NCBI RefSeq assembly: GCF_026410255.1
Contig: NZ_JAPMLL010000003.1
Span: forward strand, 124,001-188,000
Length of the DNA stretch: 64,000 bases
Direction of reading: 5' to 3'
DNA from: Xanthomarina sp. F1114
Lineage (GTDB): Bacteria; Bacteroidota; Bacteroidia; Flavobacteriales; Flavobacteriaceae
The notes under the pieces were generated by a model. It did not search any database. It saw only the letters and a list, made by a program, of their open reading frames with translations, and was not told the DNA's origin. The position numbers and the translations under genes are program-made. Below are positions 1 through 7,179 of this stretch, piece by piece; the first letter of the stretch is position 1; each line of letters begins with the position of its first letter.

Positions 1-936
1 GAATTAAAAGGAAATTCGGTTTTAGACTACAGAAGATATTGCAAAGATAATTACGATTATTTAAGAACAGCTTTAATGTTTGAGCCTCGTGGCCATGCAG
101 ACATGTATGGCTGTATTTTATTACCTCCAAATGATGAGGAAGGAGATTTTGGAGTTATATTTTTACACAACGAGGGCTATTCTACCATGTGCGGTCATGC
201 CATTATTGCTATTTCTACTTTAGCTGTTGAAATGAATTGGATTGAGGTAAAAGATGGCGAAAATATTCTAAAAATTGATGCGCCTTGTGGTAGGATTACT
301 TCCTTTACTCAAGTTAAAAACGGAAAAGTAACGGGTGTTCGTTTTCATTGTGTGCCAAGTTTTGTTGTAGGATTAGATAGAACAGTTGATGTAGAAGGAT
401 TAGGAAAGCTTACTTACGACTTAGCCTATGGCGGTGCATTTTACGCTTATGTTGATATGAGGAAAAACTCTTTCGACTTCGACTTAACACCAAATTCCTA
501 CCGAGCTCTAATAAGTCAAGGAATGGCTATAAAAGAAGCTGTCATGAAAAAAGACAAGGGAATTTTACATCCTTTTGAAAACGATTTAAGTTTTTTATAC
601 GGAACTATTTTTATTGGTGAGGCTTTAGACAAAGCCAATCACAATAGAAATGTTTGCATTTTTGCCGAAGGAGAAGTTGACAGAAGTCCTACAGGTTCTG
701 GTGTTTCTGGGAGAATGGCTATCCATAAAGCGAGAAAAGAATTAGATTTTGGCGAAAAAATGCGCATTGAAAGTATTACTGATTCTGTTTTTACAGGCTC
801 CATTGTTTCCGAAGCAGATTATGGCCCATTTACTGCTGTAATTCCAGAAGTTGAAGGAACAGCCAACATAACCGGAATGCATACTTTTGTTATTGACCCT
901 GAAGATCCTATGAAAAACGGATTTATTCTACGATAA
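1..936 (+). CDS. trans-3-hydroxy-L-proline dehydratase (proline racemase family), 5' end outside window
   Basis: The frame is open from base 1 and already reads conserved family sequence (RRYCKDNYDYLRTALM, then EPRGHADMYG), so the true start lies upstream and the ATG at 76 is internal. Proline racemase family enzymes use two acidic/basic residues from the motifs MCGH and DRSPxG. Here the first Cys is present (MCGHA, codon 190-192) but the second position is Thr (DRSPTGSG, codon 691-693). In this family Cys/Cys marks racemases and hydroxyproline epimerases, whereas Cys/Thr marks trans-3-hydroxy-L-proline dehydratase, which removes water to give pyrroline-2-carboxylate. A cytosolic role in hydroxyproline catabolism is inferred from the Cys/Thr signature. 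No other hydroxyproline gene is visible inside the window. Confidence 0.85.
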   Translation, partial: ELKGNSVLDYRRYCKDNYDYLRTALMFEPRGHADMYGCILLPPNDEEGDFGVIFLHNEGYSTMCGHAIIAISTLAVEMNWIEVKDGENILKIDAPCGRITSFTQVKNGKVTGVRFHCVPSFVVGLDRTVDVEGLGKLTYDLAYGGAFYAYVDMRKNSFDFDLTPNSYRALISQGMAIKEAVMKKDKGILHPFENDLSFLYGTIFIGEALDKANHNRNVCIFAEGEVDRSPTGSGVSGRMAIHKARKELDFGEKMRIESITDSVFTGSIVSEADYGPFTAVIPEVEGTANITGMHTFVIDPEDPMKNGFILR

Positions 937-979
937 ACCAATTTTGACTTTAATTAATAATTCAAAAAAACATAAAACC

Positions 980-1411
980 ATGAAAAATCTATTCTTAATA
1001 TGTTTCTTTCTCGGATTCACAATTTGCACAGCCCAAACTACAGAAGACAAAGATAAAGAAGCCATTTTGTCGGTGATGTCCTTTCAAGAAAAGGCATGGA
1101 ATAAACACGACCTTGAGAGCTATATGCAAGGATACTGGAAAAGCGATTCTCTCAAGTTTTATGGTGGAAATGGCTTAACTCTTGGTTGGAAAAAAACTTT
1201 AGCCAACTATAAAAGAGCTTACCCAAGCAAAGCTGAAACTGGCACTTTAAAGTTTGTAATAAACGATATTTCTAAAATAGAAGACAACAGCTATTGGGTA
1301 ATGGGCGAATATCATTTAACCAGAGATGTTGGAAACGCCAATGGTGTATTTATGATTGTCTTTAAAAAAATCCAAGGTGAATGGAAAATAGTTGCTGATA
1401 TGTCCTGCTAA
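980..1411 (+). CDS. exported SnoaL/DUF4440-like (NTF2 fold) protein
   Basis: I chose the ATG at 980 over an in-frame upstream ATG at 944 because it begins directly with a signal peptide (MKNLFLICFFLGFTICTAQ, cleavage probably after the Ala before Gln). The mature part of about 125 residues has the NTF2-like pattern of DUF4440 proteins: an early helix with AILSVMSFQEKAWNKHDLE, a YWKSDSLKFYG stretch, and a closing FMIVFKKIQGEWKIVADMS strand. Such proteins are small cone-shaped dimers that bind varied ligands; the substrate here is unknown. It follows the hydroxyproline gene by 43 bases and ends exactly where the convergent STAS gene ends, with no spacer. Confidence 0.7.
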   Translation: MKNLFLICFFLGFTICTAQTTEDKDKEAILSVMSFQEKAWNKHDLESYMQGYWKSDSLKFYGGNGLTLGWKKTLANYKRAYPSKAETGTLKFVINDISKIEDNSYWVMGEYHLTRDVGNANGVFMIVFKKIQGEWKIVADMSC

Positions 1412-1690
1412 TTAAGCCGCATCGCTAGCTTTAAAATGATCGTATAGATCTTTGCATCCAAAACCAATTATAGATAGTTGTTTATTTCGAGCTATAGATT
1501 CGTTATGAAGTTTAGCCAAAGCTTTTACACCATCTTTATCTATACTTTCTAAACCTTCTATACTAATTGTTACTGAAGCAAGTCTTTCAAAAACATCTTG
1601 AAATTCTTGTTGAAACACATCAATAGTATGTCTGTTTAAAATGCCTGTAACTTTAAAAAAATTATTGTAGTGAGTAATTGTAAGGTTCAT
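1412..1690 (-). CDS. stand-alone STAS-domain protein
   Basis: This 92-residue protein has the shape of a single STAS domain: a beta strand (TITHYNNFFKVTG), a helix (RHTIDVFQQEFQDVF), a strand with the typical LESIDKDGVKALAKLHN segment, then a strand IIGF. In anti-sigma-factor antagonists of the SpoIIAA type a Ser in the DxSG loop is phosphorylated. Here the matching position reads IDKDGV, without that Ser, so a phosphorylation switch is doubtful. No RsbW-like kinase gene is next to it. It is convergent with the NTF2-like gene and probably has its own promoter in the 178-base AT-rich gap upstream. Confidence 0.6.
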   Translation of the reverse strand: MNLTITHYNNFFKVTGILNRHTIDVFQQEFQDVFERLASVTISIEGLESIDKDGVKALAKLHNESIARNKQLSIIGFGCKDLYDHFKASDAA

Positions 1691-1868
1691 AATAACATAA
1701 ATTTATAGTTAATCAATCTGTTTATGCTATTAATCAGGGTTGAGACCGTAAATATATATCGATTATCTACTTATCTACAATAAATTCGATAAAAAACCTA
1801 AGTATCAGACAAATGCATAGTTACGTCATCATTTTACGACAAACCACTAAAATTCCAATAGTTAATAA

Positions 1869-2447
1869 TTAGCTTTTCTTTACGTACTGTGTAATAATTA
1901 CAATGTTCTGACCATCCACTCTTCCTTCGATATATTCGGAATTTTCATGATCTAAACGAATGTTTCTTACAGCTGTTCCTTGTTTTGCAACCATGCTAGA
2001 GCCTTTTACTTTAAGATCTTTTATTAAAACTACAGAATCTCCAGCTTCTAGTACAACTCCATTAGAGTCTCTATGAATTATTTTGTTTGCCTCATCTTCA
2101 TGTTCGCCAGTTGCTCTTGCTAAAGCCAGCGCTTCGTCGTCTAGATACATCATGTCTACTAAATCTTTTGGCCAACCTTCGTTACGCAATCTTTGCAACA
2201 TTCTCCAAGATAGAATTTGTACAGCAATATGTTCGTTCCACATACTATCGTTTAAACATCTCCAATGATTGATGTCCATATCGGTGTTTTCTTCTATTTG
2301 ATCTAAACAAGTTTTACAAACCAATACGCTGTTTTCTACAGCTTCATTTAAAGAAGGTGGTAAGGTATATTGAGATAAGTTTTCGGTAGAAGTACATAAT
2401 TCGCAAGTATTATTGCTTCTTTCTTGTAATGTTTGTAATACACTCAT
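1869..2447 (-). CDS. PhnA domain zinc-ribbon protein
   Basis: The N-terminus carries a zinc ribbon with two CxxC knuckles (C15/C18 in NTCELC and C44/C47 in LVCKTC). The C-terminal half has the compact PhnA/YjdM fold, visible as DSNGVVLEAGDSVVLIKDLKVKGSSMVAKQGTAVRNI split over about residues 127-165, followed by EGRVDGQNIVIITQYVKK. Despite the historic name, PhnA is not needed for phosphonate use, and its role is unclear. The length of 192 residues matches the longer Bacteroidota version with a helical middle segment (DINHWRCLNDSMWNEH). The gene is monocistronic. A -7-like CAAATTTA (complement TAAATTTG) lies at 2504-2511 upstream. Confidence 0.75.
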   Translation of the reverse strand: MSVLQTLQERSNNTCELCTSTENLSQYTLPPSLNEAVENSVLVCKTCLDQIEENTDMDINHWRCLNDSMWNEHIAVQILSWRMLQRLRNEGWPKDLVDMMYLDDEALALARATGEHEDEANKIIHRDSNGVVLEAGDSVVLIKDLKVKGSSMVAKQGTAVRNIRLDHENSEYIEGRVDGQNIVIITQYVKKS

Positions 2448-2503
2448 GGATCTATAATTTACGATTGTTGATTAGTAATTTCAGAAGTGAAATTTCTGAG
2501 CTG

Positions 2504-2511
2504 CAAATTTA
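2504..2511 (-). promoter_or_regulatory. possible -7 box for the PhnA gene
   Basis: On the minus strand this reads TAAATTTG, matching TAnnTTTG, 57 bases before the start codon. No TTG is found 17-23 bases further upstream, so only half of the promoter is supported. Confidence 0.3.
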
Positions 2512-2613
2512 CTCTTTTATTCCGACAACCGAAGTTTAAAAAATATAGATGATTTTTAAAAAATAATTGCCTTCCTTTTTGGAAAAGACATCTGGTATAT
2601 TAAATAATTGGGT

Positions 2614-2973
2614 CTAAAGTGAGTCTCGCATTTTTTTAGGCATTCCTTTTACAACCATATCGTAAGAGTGATCAATAAGTTCACAGATAAATTTTGGAGA
2701 TAATTCTCCTTCGTTGATATAAAGTGTGTTCCAATGCTTTTTACTCATGTGATAACCTGGGCGTATGCTGGAATATGCCTCACGAAGCTCCAGAGCATAT
2801 TCTGGATTACATTTTAAGTTTATGGCTTTTTCGCCAGCTTCCCATTTTTTAAGTCCAATTAAGGCAAACATTTTTCCCAGAACCCTAAATACCAAAGTAT
2901 CTGCATCGAATGGAAAACCTTCTGAAGTTTCTTTCTTACTTAAACAATAGTCGCGAATTTGTTCAATATTCAT
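2614..2973 (-). CDS. MmcQ/YjbR family protein
   Basis: The 119-residue length and the order of motifs match the MmcQ/YjbR (CyaY-like fold) family: N-terminal MNIEQIRDYCLSKKETSEGFPF, a strand TLVFRVLGKMFALIGL, then KAINLKCNPEYALELRE, GYHMSKKHWNTLYINEG and the C-terminal helix ICELIDHSYDMVVKGMPKK. The family has a double-wing structure and is sometimes annotated as DNA binding; its cellular function is not established. A stable hairpin (2978-3010) sits five bases upstream of the start codon. Confidence 0.8.
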   Translation of the reverse strand: MNIEQIRDYCLSKKETSEGFPFDADTLVFRVLGKMFALIGLKKWEAGEKAINLKCNPEYALELREAYSSIRPGYHMSKKHWNTLYINEGELSPKFICELIDHSYDMVVKGMPKKMRDSL

Positions 2974-2977
2974 ACAT

Positions 2978-3010
2978 AAACACGTTCAGGTTTGATAATT
3001 GAACGTGTTT
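2978..3010 (-). terminator. 11-bp stem hairpin between DUF4870 gene and yjbR-like gene
   Basis: AAACACGTTCA (2978-2988) pairs perfectly with TGAACGTGTTT (3000-3010) around an 11-base loop. It lies 15 bases after the DUF4870 stop and 5 bases before the yjbR-like ATG. On the minus strand it is followed by GTGTTTATGTATG, which is only weakly U-rich, so it may be a terminator for the upstream gene or a leader hairpin affecting translation of the downstream one. Confidence 0.5.
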
Positions 3011-3025
3011 AAAATTACAAATATT

Positions 3026-3385
3026 TTATAAATTCTTAAACCATTCAGAATATTTGTTTCCCAAAATAGGAACCATTTTTTTATTTCCATTAATGGCATT
3101 CATTAGTCCCATAATCCACATATAGATTAAAACAAAAATTCCAATTATATTAATTAGCCAACCTATAATAGGTATTAAACCAATAACTCCCAATGCAAAG
3201 CCAGTCAAGGCCAATCCTAAGGATTGTTTAATATGAAAACTAGCAAATTGGTTCTTTTTGTCGTTATTTAAAACAAAAGCAATAATGAGTCCGATAACGG
3301 TTAAATAAGCAATGGTTGCTATATTTTTTCCTTCACTAATTCTAGTGGTGTTTTCAGCAGTTGTAGTATTTTCAATTGATTCCAT
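3026..3385 (-). CDS. DUF4870 small membrane protein (Tic20-like)
   Basis: After a polar N-terminus of about 20 residues rich in Thr and Asn there are three hydrophobic segments: NIATIAYLTVIGLIIAFVL, a stretch around LALTGFALGVIGLIPIIGWL, and IIGIFVLIYMWIMGLMNAI. The sequence ASFHIKQSLGLAL between the first two is the signature of the DUF4870/Tic20-like family (FHxxQ). It is predicted to lie in the inner membrane; no function is known for the bacterial members. The gene stands alone on the minus strand, followed by a hairpin. Confidence 0.7.
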   Translation of the reverse strand: MESIENTTTAENTTRISEGKNIATIAYLTVIGLIIAFVLNNDKKNQFASFHIKQSLGLALTGFALGVIGLIPIIGWLINIIGIFVLIYMWIMGLMNAINGNKKMVPILGNKYSEWFKNL

Positions 3386-3545
3386 AATTTTTAATAGTTT
3401 TAGAATGATTTCTCTTTAATGGTAAAAAACCAAAAAAGTTAACATAGAACTAAGAAAAAGTGGAAAACACAAAAGAAGCTTAAGTCTTAATTACAGAATT
3501 TTTATTTAGCATATAAATACCTATTTGAAAAAACCATCTTAATAA

Positions 3546-3890
3546 TTACATATTCCCCAGATGAGTGTGTTTAAAATTGTCGCTAAACTTTAAACCATAA
3601 CCAAAAAATCGATCTAACGATGCGTGAGAAAAAAGGATAATTCCTATAAGCTGAACCTGTGAGTTTTGAAAATAAACTCCCAATAAATATATAGCAATAG
3701 CAAGCCCTTTATGATGAAACAAATTATAGGTAAAGGCTCCAACTTTAGTATTTACTATATAACCTAACATACCAATATCTGGTGTTAAAATAAGAACCAA
3801 AAACCACCATCAAGCAAAATCCAACTGATTAAAAGCTAGGATCCCTAAGATAAACATCATTAATTCTTCAAACTTTAGAGAGGCTTTCAT
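3546..3890 (-). pseudogene. DUF4260 membrane protein gene with internal TGA
   Basis: Reading from the ATG at 3890-3888 gives MKASLKFEELMMFILGIL then AFNQLDFA, a TGA at 3812-3810, then WWFLVLILTPDIGMLGYIV and the rest of the family through DRFFGYGLKF and THLGNM. Both sides of the TGA match a DUF4260 protein of about 114 residues, where a tryptophan normally stands (FSWW-type motif), so this is most simply a TGG to TGA nonsense change. The ATG overlaps the TGA stop of the cyclase gene by four bases (ATGA), an arrangement typical of translational coupling and evidence that the intact frame began there. A TTG at 3800 could restart translation and give 84 residues, but it would lack the first membrane segment. 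A sequencing error cannot be excluded. Confidence 0.7.
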
Positions 3891-4642
3891 GTCTTTTCAA
3901 TTATTTGGTATAAGACAGGCTTACTTGGCGATGCATCATTTTCAAAAGGTGCAATTTGAATGTTTAAAAAATACGTGCCATCTACTACGGCATTAGGAAC
4001 AAAAATAAATTCTGTAATGGTGGCATCCATTCTTGTTCTTCCTTCTGTATTCCAAAATGCATTATGAGCTAGCAATTCACCTTCGTCTTTTTCCTTATCG
4101 ACACTTGGTAAATCTACAAGCAAATGTTTTACACCTTTTTCACGTAAATAAATGGCTGCTTCCTCCAATAAATATGGCGGATTAGTATGTGAATATTGAT
4201 TCGATAACTTTTCCTTAGTATTAGGAATTGTTCTAATAACAACCGCATCTCGTTTTTTATTTCCTAAGGCAAATTGAATTTGTTTTTTAGAAATAACAAA
4301 ATCCTTTCCTTTTTTCTCTGGAGCAACTGTAATTACTTCGGCTAAAAAGAAAAATTGCTTTAAAGTGTCGTTAATAAAATGAACTTTTTCGGTGATATGA
4401 CCAACACATTCAGTATGTGTACCGTGGGCATGAGGATTAAACCAAATACTATTAAAGTTAATATCTGCGCCTTCTGCCACACTTGCAACCCATTCGCCAT
4501 CTTTAACCGGTTCAATTTTCGGTTCGTCTAAATACCAAGCATTCACGTTATTTTTTGAAGCTTTTAAGGGAATGGAAATATCCAAGGGTTTTGACAAATC
4601 AATTTGATGTTTTTTAGAATTGTATTTTATGGTTGCTAGCAT
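3887..4642 (-). CDS. cyclase family protein (kynurenine formamidase-like metal hydrolase)
   Basis: The 251-residue protein starts with LSKPLDISIPL and contains NPHAHGTHTECVGHI, the variant of the HxGTHxDxPxH metal site found in the cyclase/kynurenine formamidase superfamily. LLVDLPSVDKEKDEGELLAHNAFW is the second conserved block (the family has D-x-P-S and a His later). These enzymes are cytosolic Mn or Zn hydrolases acting on formamides, esters or cyclic substrates. The substrate cannot be told from the sequence, and no kynurenine pathway genes are nearby. It lies 41 bases after hemW and overlaps the broken DUF4260 gene by four bases. Confidence 0.75.
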   Translation of the reverse strand: MLATIKYNSKKHQIDLSKPLDISIPLKASKNNVNAWYLDEPKIEPVKDGEWVASVAEGADINFNSIWFNPHAHGTHTECVGHITEKVHFINDTLKQFFFLAEVITVAPEKKGKDFVISKKQIQFALGNKKRDAVVIRTIPNTKEKLSNQYSHTNPPYLLEEAAIYLREKGVKHLLVDLPSVDKEKDEGELLAHNAFWNTEGRTRMDATITEFIFVPNAVVDGTYFLNIQIAPFENDASPSKPVLYQIIEKT

Positions 4643-4675
4643 ATATTCTGTAATTATTTACTCAATTGTTCTCAA

Positions 4676-4709
4676 CAAAGATACTAAATCATAAACAGGT
4701 CTGCAGCAA
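4676..4709 (-). promoter_or_regulatory. possible internal promoter before the cyclase gene
   Basis: On the minus strand TATCTTTG (4683-4676) matches the -7 consensus, and a TTG (4709-4707) lies 23 bases upstream, the upper limit of accepted spacing. It sits across the end of hemW, 34 bases before the cyclase ATG. Confidence 0.4.
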
Positions 4710-5898
4710 TTCCATCTACTAAAAACCATCCTTTTTGAGTGGTTTTTAAGTTCTTAATCCTGTTTCCCTGTGCATCCATTTCTTCTGAAATAATTAGTAA
4801 GTCTTTTTTAATAAATTTCTCTGAAGTTTTTAATAAATATGTTGTATAATCTTCGCCAAATTCTTCTTGTACTTTTTCTACTGAAACTCCCCAGATGGTT
4901 CTTAAACCCGTCATAACATATTCGTTATATCGCTCTTGAAGAGTTAATGTTTCTTTGGTACTTGGCAACTTATTTTCTTCTATACTTTTTATGTATTTTG
5001 TATTATTCGACACATTCCAACCTCTAACACGACCTTGAAATGAATGCGCCGAAGGCCCTATTCCCAAATAAGGTTTTCCTTGCCAATAACTGGTATTATG
5101 CTTTGAAAAATACTTAGGTTTTCCAAAGTTTGAAACTTCATAATGAACAAATCCTTGTTTTTCTGTTTCTGCTATTAAATGGTTAAAATGAAGCTGAGCT
5201 AACTCGTCGTCTACAGGTGGATATTCTCCTTTTTTTATAAAGGAATCCAAGGCTGTTTTGGGTTCTACTGTTAAAGCGTAACTCGAAATATGATTGATAC
5301 CAAAACCAAATGCCGTTTTAAGGTTCTCATTCCATTTTTCTAGGCTCATGTTGGGAATACCATAAATTAAATCAATGGTAATATTATCGAAATATTGTGT
5401 TGCAAAAGACAAGCAATTTTTTGCTTCTTCTGATGAATGTGCGCGATTCATACTTTTTAAATCGTCTTCAAAAAAAGATTGAATACCAATACTTAAACGA
5501 TTGACAGGACTTTTAGAAAGCTCTACTATTTGATTTTTATTTAAGTCGTCTGGATTGGCTTCTAAAGTAATTTCTGGGTTTTCAATAACTTCATAATTTT
5601 TATAAACTTCTGCAATTAAAAAATTTAATTCTTCAAGGCTCAATAAGCTTGGCGTTCCTCCTCCAAAATAAATAGTTTCAATTATTTGATTGGTAAATTC
5701 ATCTTTTCGTAAAAACAACTCTTTTGCTAAAGCCTGGACTAGTTCATCTTTCTTTTTAAGGGAAGTAGAAAAGTGAAAATCGCAATAAAAACAGGCTTGT
5801 TTACAAAACGGAATATGAATATAAATACCTACTCCCTCTAAGGTCTTAGAAAGGGAAGAATTGGTACTCGAACGATTAGAATCCTTACTCTTTTTCAT
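4684..5898 (-). CDS. hemW: radical SAM family heme chaperone HemW
   Basis: HemW delivers heme in the cytosol and is related to oxygen-independent coproporphyrinogen oxidase but lacks that activity. The radical SAM site CKQACFYC (CxxxCxxC) follows GIYIHIPF; FGGGTPSLL, LEANPDDL and RLSIGIQSF are further family blocks, and the C-terminal HemN_C-like part contains RYNEYVMTGLRTIWGV. I chose the ATG at 5898; an in-frame GTG at 5910 is possible. Most homologs begin at the GIYIHIPF strand, so this protein has an N-terminal extension of about 23 residues rich in Ser, Asn and Lys, partly encoded by an imperfect hairpin repeat (5832-5856). It sits between ruvC and the cyclase gene in a minus-strand operon. 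Confidence 0.88.
   Translation of the reverse strand: MKKSKDSNRSSTNSSLSKTLEGVGIYIHIPFCKQACFYCDFHFSTSLKKKDELVQALAKELFLRKDEFTNQIIETIYFGGGTPSLLSLEELNFLIAEVYKNYEVIENPEITLEANPDDLNKNQIVELSKSPVNRLSIGIQSFFEDDLKSMNRAHSSEEAKNCLSFATQYFDNITIDLIYGIPNMSLEKWNENLKTAFGFGINHISSYALTVEPKTALDSFIKKGEYPPVDDELAQLHFNHLIAETEKQGFVHYEVSNFGKPKYFSKHNTSYWQGKPYLGIGPSAHSFQGRVRGWNVSNNTKYIKSIEENKLPSTKETLTLQERYNEYVMTGLRTIWGVSVEKVQEEFGEDYTTYLLKTSEKFIKKDLLIISEEMDAQGNRIKNLKTTQKGWFLVDGIAADLFMI
5832..5856. repeat. imperfect inverted repeat inside the 5' end of hemW
   Basis: CTCCCTCTAAG (5832-5842) and CTTAGAAAGGGA (5845-5856) form an imperfect stem with a two-base loop. On the minus strand it encodes SLSKTLEG, immediately before the conserved start of HemW. 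Confidence 0.45.
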
Positions 5899-5941
5899 AT
5901 TTTTAAACACTATCAGTCTGCCAAATACTAATAAACGCAGT

Positions 5942-6496
5942 TTATTTCTTTACTCTATCTTGATTTTGTTTTACAAAACTATCCCAACCAGAATAGCTTT
6001 TTCCAATTTCAATTCTACCTGCATTATAGAAATGACAAACAGCAGCTGCCAAGCCATCCATAGAATCTAAGTTTTTTGGTAAGGTTTTAATTCCTAACAT
6101 GCTTTGGAGCATTTTAGCCACCTGCTCTTTACTGGCATTTCCATTTCCAGTAATCGCCATTTTAATTTTCTTTGGTGCATATTCTGTAATTGGAACTTCT
6201 CTACTTAACCCTGCTGCCATGGCTACGCCTTGAGCTCTTCCCAGCTTAAGCATACTTTGCACGTTTTTTCCAAAAAAGGGAGCTTCAATGGCAATCTCAT
6301 CTGGATGATGCGATTCAATAAGTTCAATAGTTCTTTCAAAAATAATTTTTAGCTTTAAATAATGATCGTCGTATTTTTTTAAATCCAACTCATTTAATTG
6401 CAAAAAAATCATTTTTTTTCCAACCACTTTTATTAGACCAAACCCCATAATAGTTGTTCCTGGATCAATACCTAAAATAATTTTATCTTTACTCAT
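5942..6496 (-). CDS. ruvC: Holliday junction endonuclease RuvC
   Basis: RuvC cuts Holliday junctions made by RuvAB during recombinational repair. The acidic active-site residues are visible in LGIDPGTTIMGFG (first Asp), AIEAPFFGKN (Glu) and LDSMDGLAAAVCHFY (C-terminal Asp pair region). GRAQGVAM and YAPKKIKMAITGNGNASKEQV are conserved dimer and DNA-contact blocks. The length of 184 residues is normal. I chose the ATG at 6496, which overlaps the upstream stop by one base (TAATG), rather than a start 18 bases earlier inside the previous gene. Confidence 0.95.
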   Translation of the reverse strand: MSKDKIILGIDPGTTIMGFGLIKVVGKKMIFLQLNELDLKKYDDHYLKLKIIFERTIELIESHHPDEIAIEAPFFGKNVQSMLKLGRAQGVAMAAGLSREVPITEYAPKKIKMAITGNGNASKEQVAKMLQSMLGIKTLPKNLDSMDGLAAAVCHFYNAGRIEIGKSYSGWDSFVKQNQDRVKK

Positions 6497-7134
6497 TAGT
6501 CGCAATAATAACAACCACTTAAAGAGTAAGAAACTCCAATAGTTGCAGTTAACAAATTCCCGTTAAACGATCCAAAACCATCTGAAACCGGATCAAAATC
6601 GCCACTAAACCCATAAATATAGGAGGTATCTAAATAAACAGATAATATGTCTGTAATATTATAATGAAACTCGATTCCTGCCATAGCATTCAAGAACGAG
6701 GTTTTATTTTCTCCATATTCTCCCAAAGGTTTTATCATACTAAAACCTGGTCCAGCATGTGCAACAATTCCCATTCCAAGTGGCAAAAAAGTAAATACTG
6801 GAGTAGGATCGTAGACAAATTGTGCGTTTATTCTAGAATAATTTACTTTAAAATACGGTGAATCGTCTTTATGTGCCAACCGGTTAAAACCATAATCTAA
6901 TTTAACTCCAAACTGTCTTTTAAACATATGTTGGACTCCTAAGTTTATAGTTGGGAAATTAACAGATTTAGCTTCAAAGCCCGTAACAAACCCACTGGAG
7001 TTTGGAACATTAATCCCTAATGCAACTTGTGCTTTCCATTTACTAGTTTCGGCTTGACTAAAACCTAAAACTGAGACAAACATAAAGATAATAGAAACCC
7101 AGACCAGTTTTAAGTTTATAAAATATGTATTCAT
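6496..7134 (-). CDS. exported outer-membrane beta-barrel protein
   Basis: The ATG at 7134 begins a signal peptide (MNTYFINLKLVWVSIIFMF then VSVLGFSQ, cleavage likely before the Ala or Gln). The mature part alternates hydrophobic and polar residues with many Gly and aromatic residues (INLGVQHMFKRQFGVKLDYGF, VFTFLPLGMGIVAHAGPGF, LTATIGVSYSL), the pattern of a small 8-strand porin-like barrel. The C-terminus ends in GCYYCD, with two cysteines. Function is unknown. It is the first gene of the run with ruvC and hemW and is divergent from the flippase-like gene at 7180. Confidence 0.65.
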   Translation of the reverse strand: MNTYFINLKLVWVSIIFMFVSVLGFSQAETSKWKAQVALGINVPNSSGFVTGFEAKSVNFPTINLGVQHMFKRQFGVKLDYGFNRLAHKDDSPYFKVNYSRINAQFVYDPTPVFTFLPLGMGIVAHAGPGFSMIKPLGEYGENKTSFLNAMAGIEFHYNITDILSVYLDTSYIYGFSGDFDPVSDGFGSFNGNLLTATIGVSYSLSGCYYCD

Positions 7135-7179
7135 AAAACAATATTGTTTAATTTGCGGCAAATAATTTGTTCTCTATAA

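Noticed and set aside
3546-3890. Selenocysteine or pyrrolysine recoding at the DUF4260 TGA
   Set aside because: The position expects tryptophan in the family, there is no SECIS-like hairpin right after it, and Sec at such a site is not known. Nonsense mutation or sequencing error is simpler.
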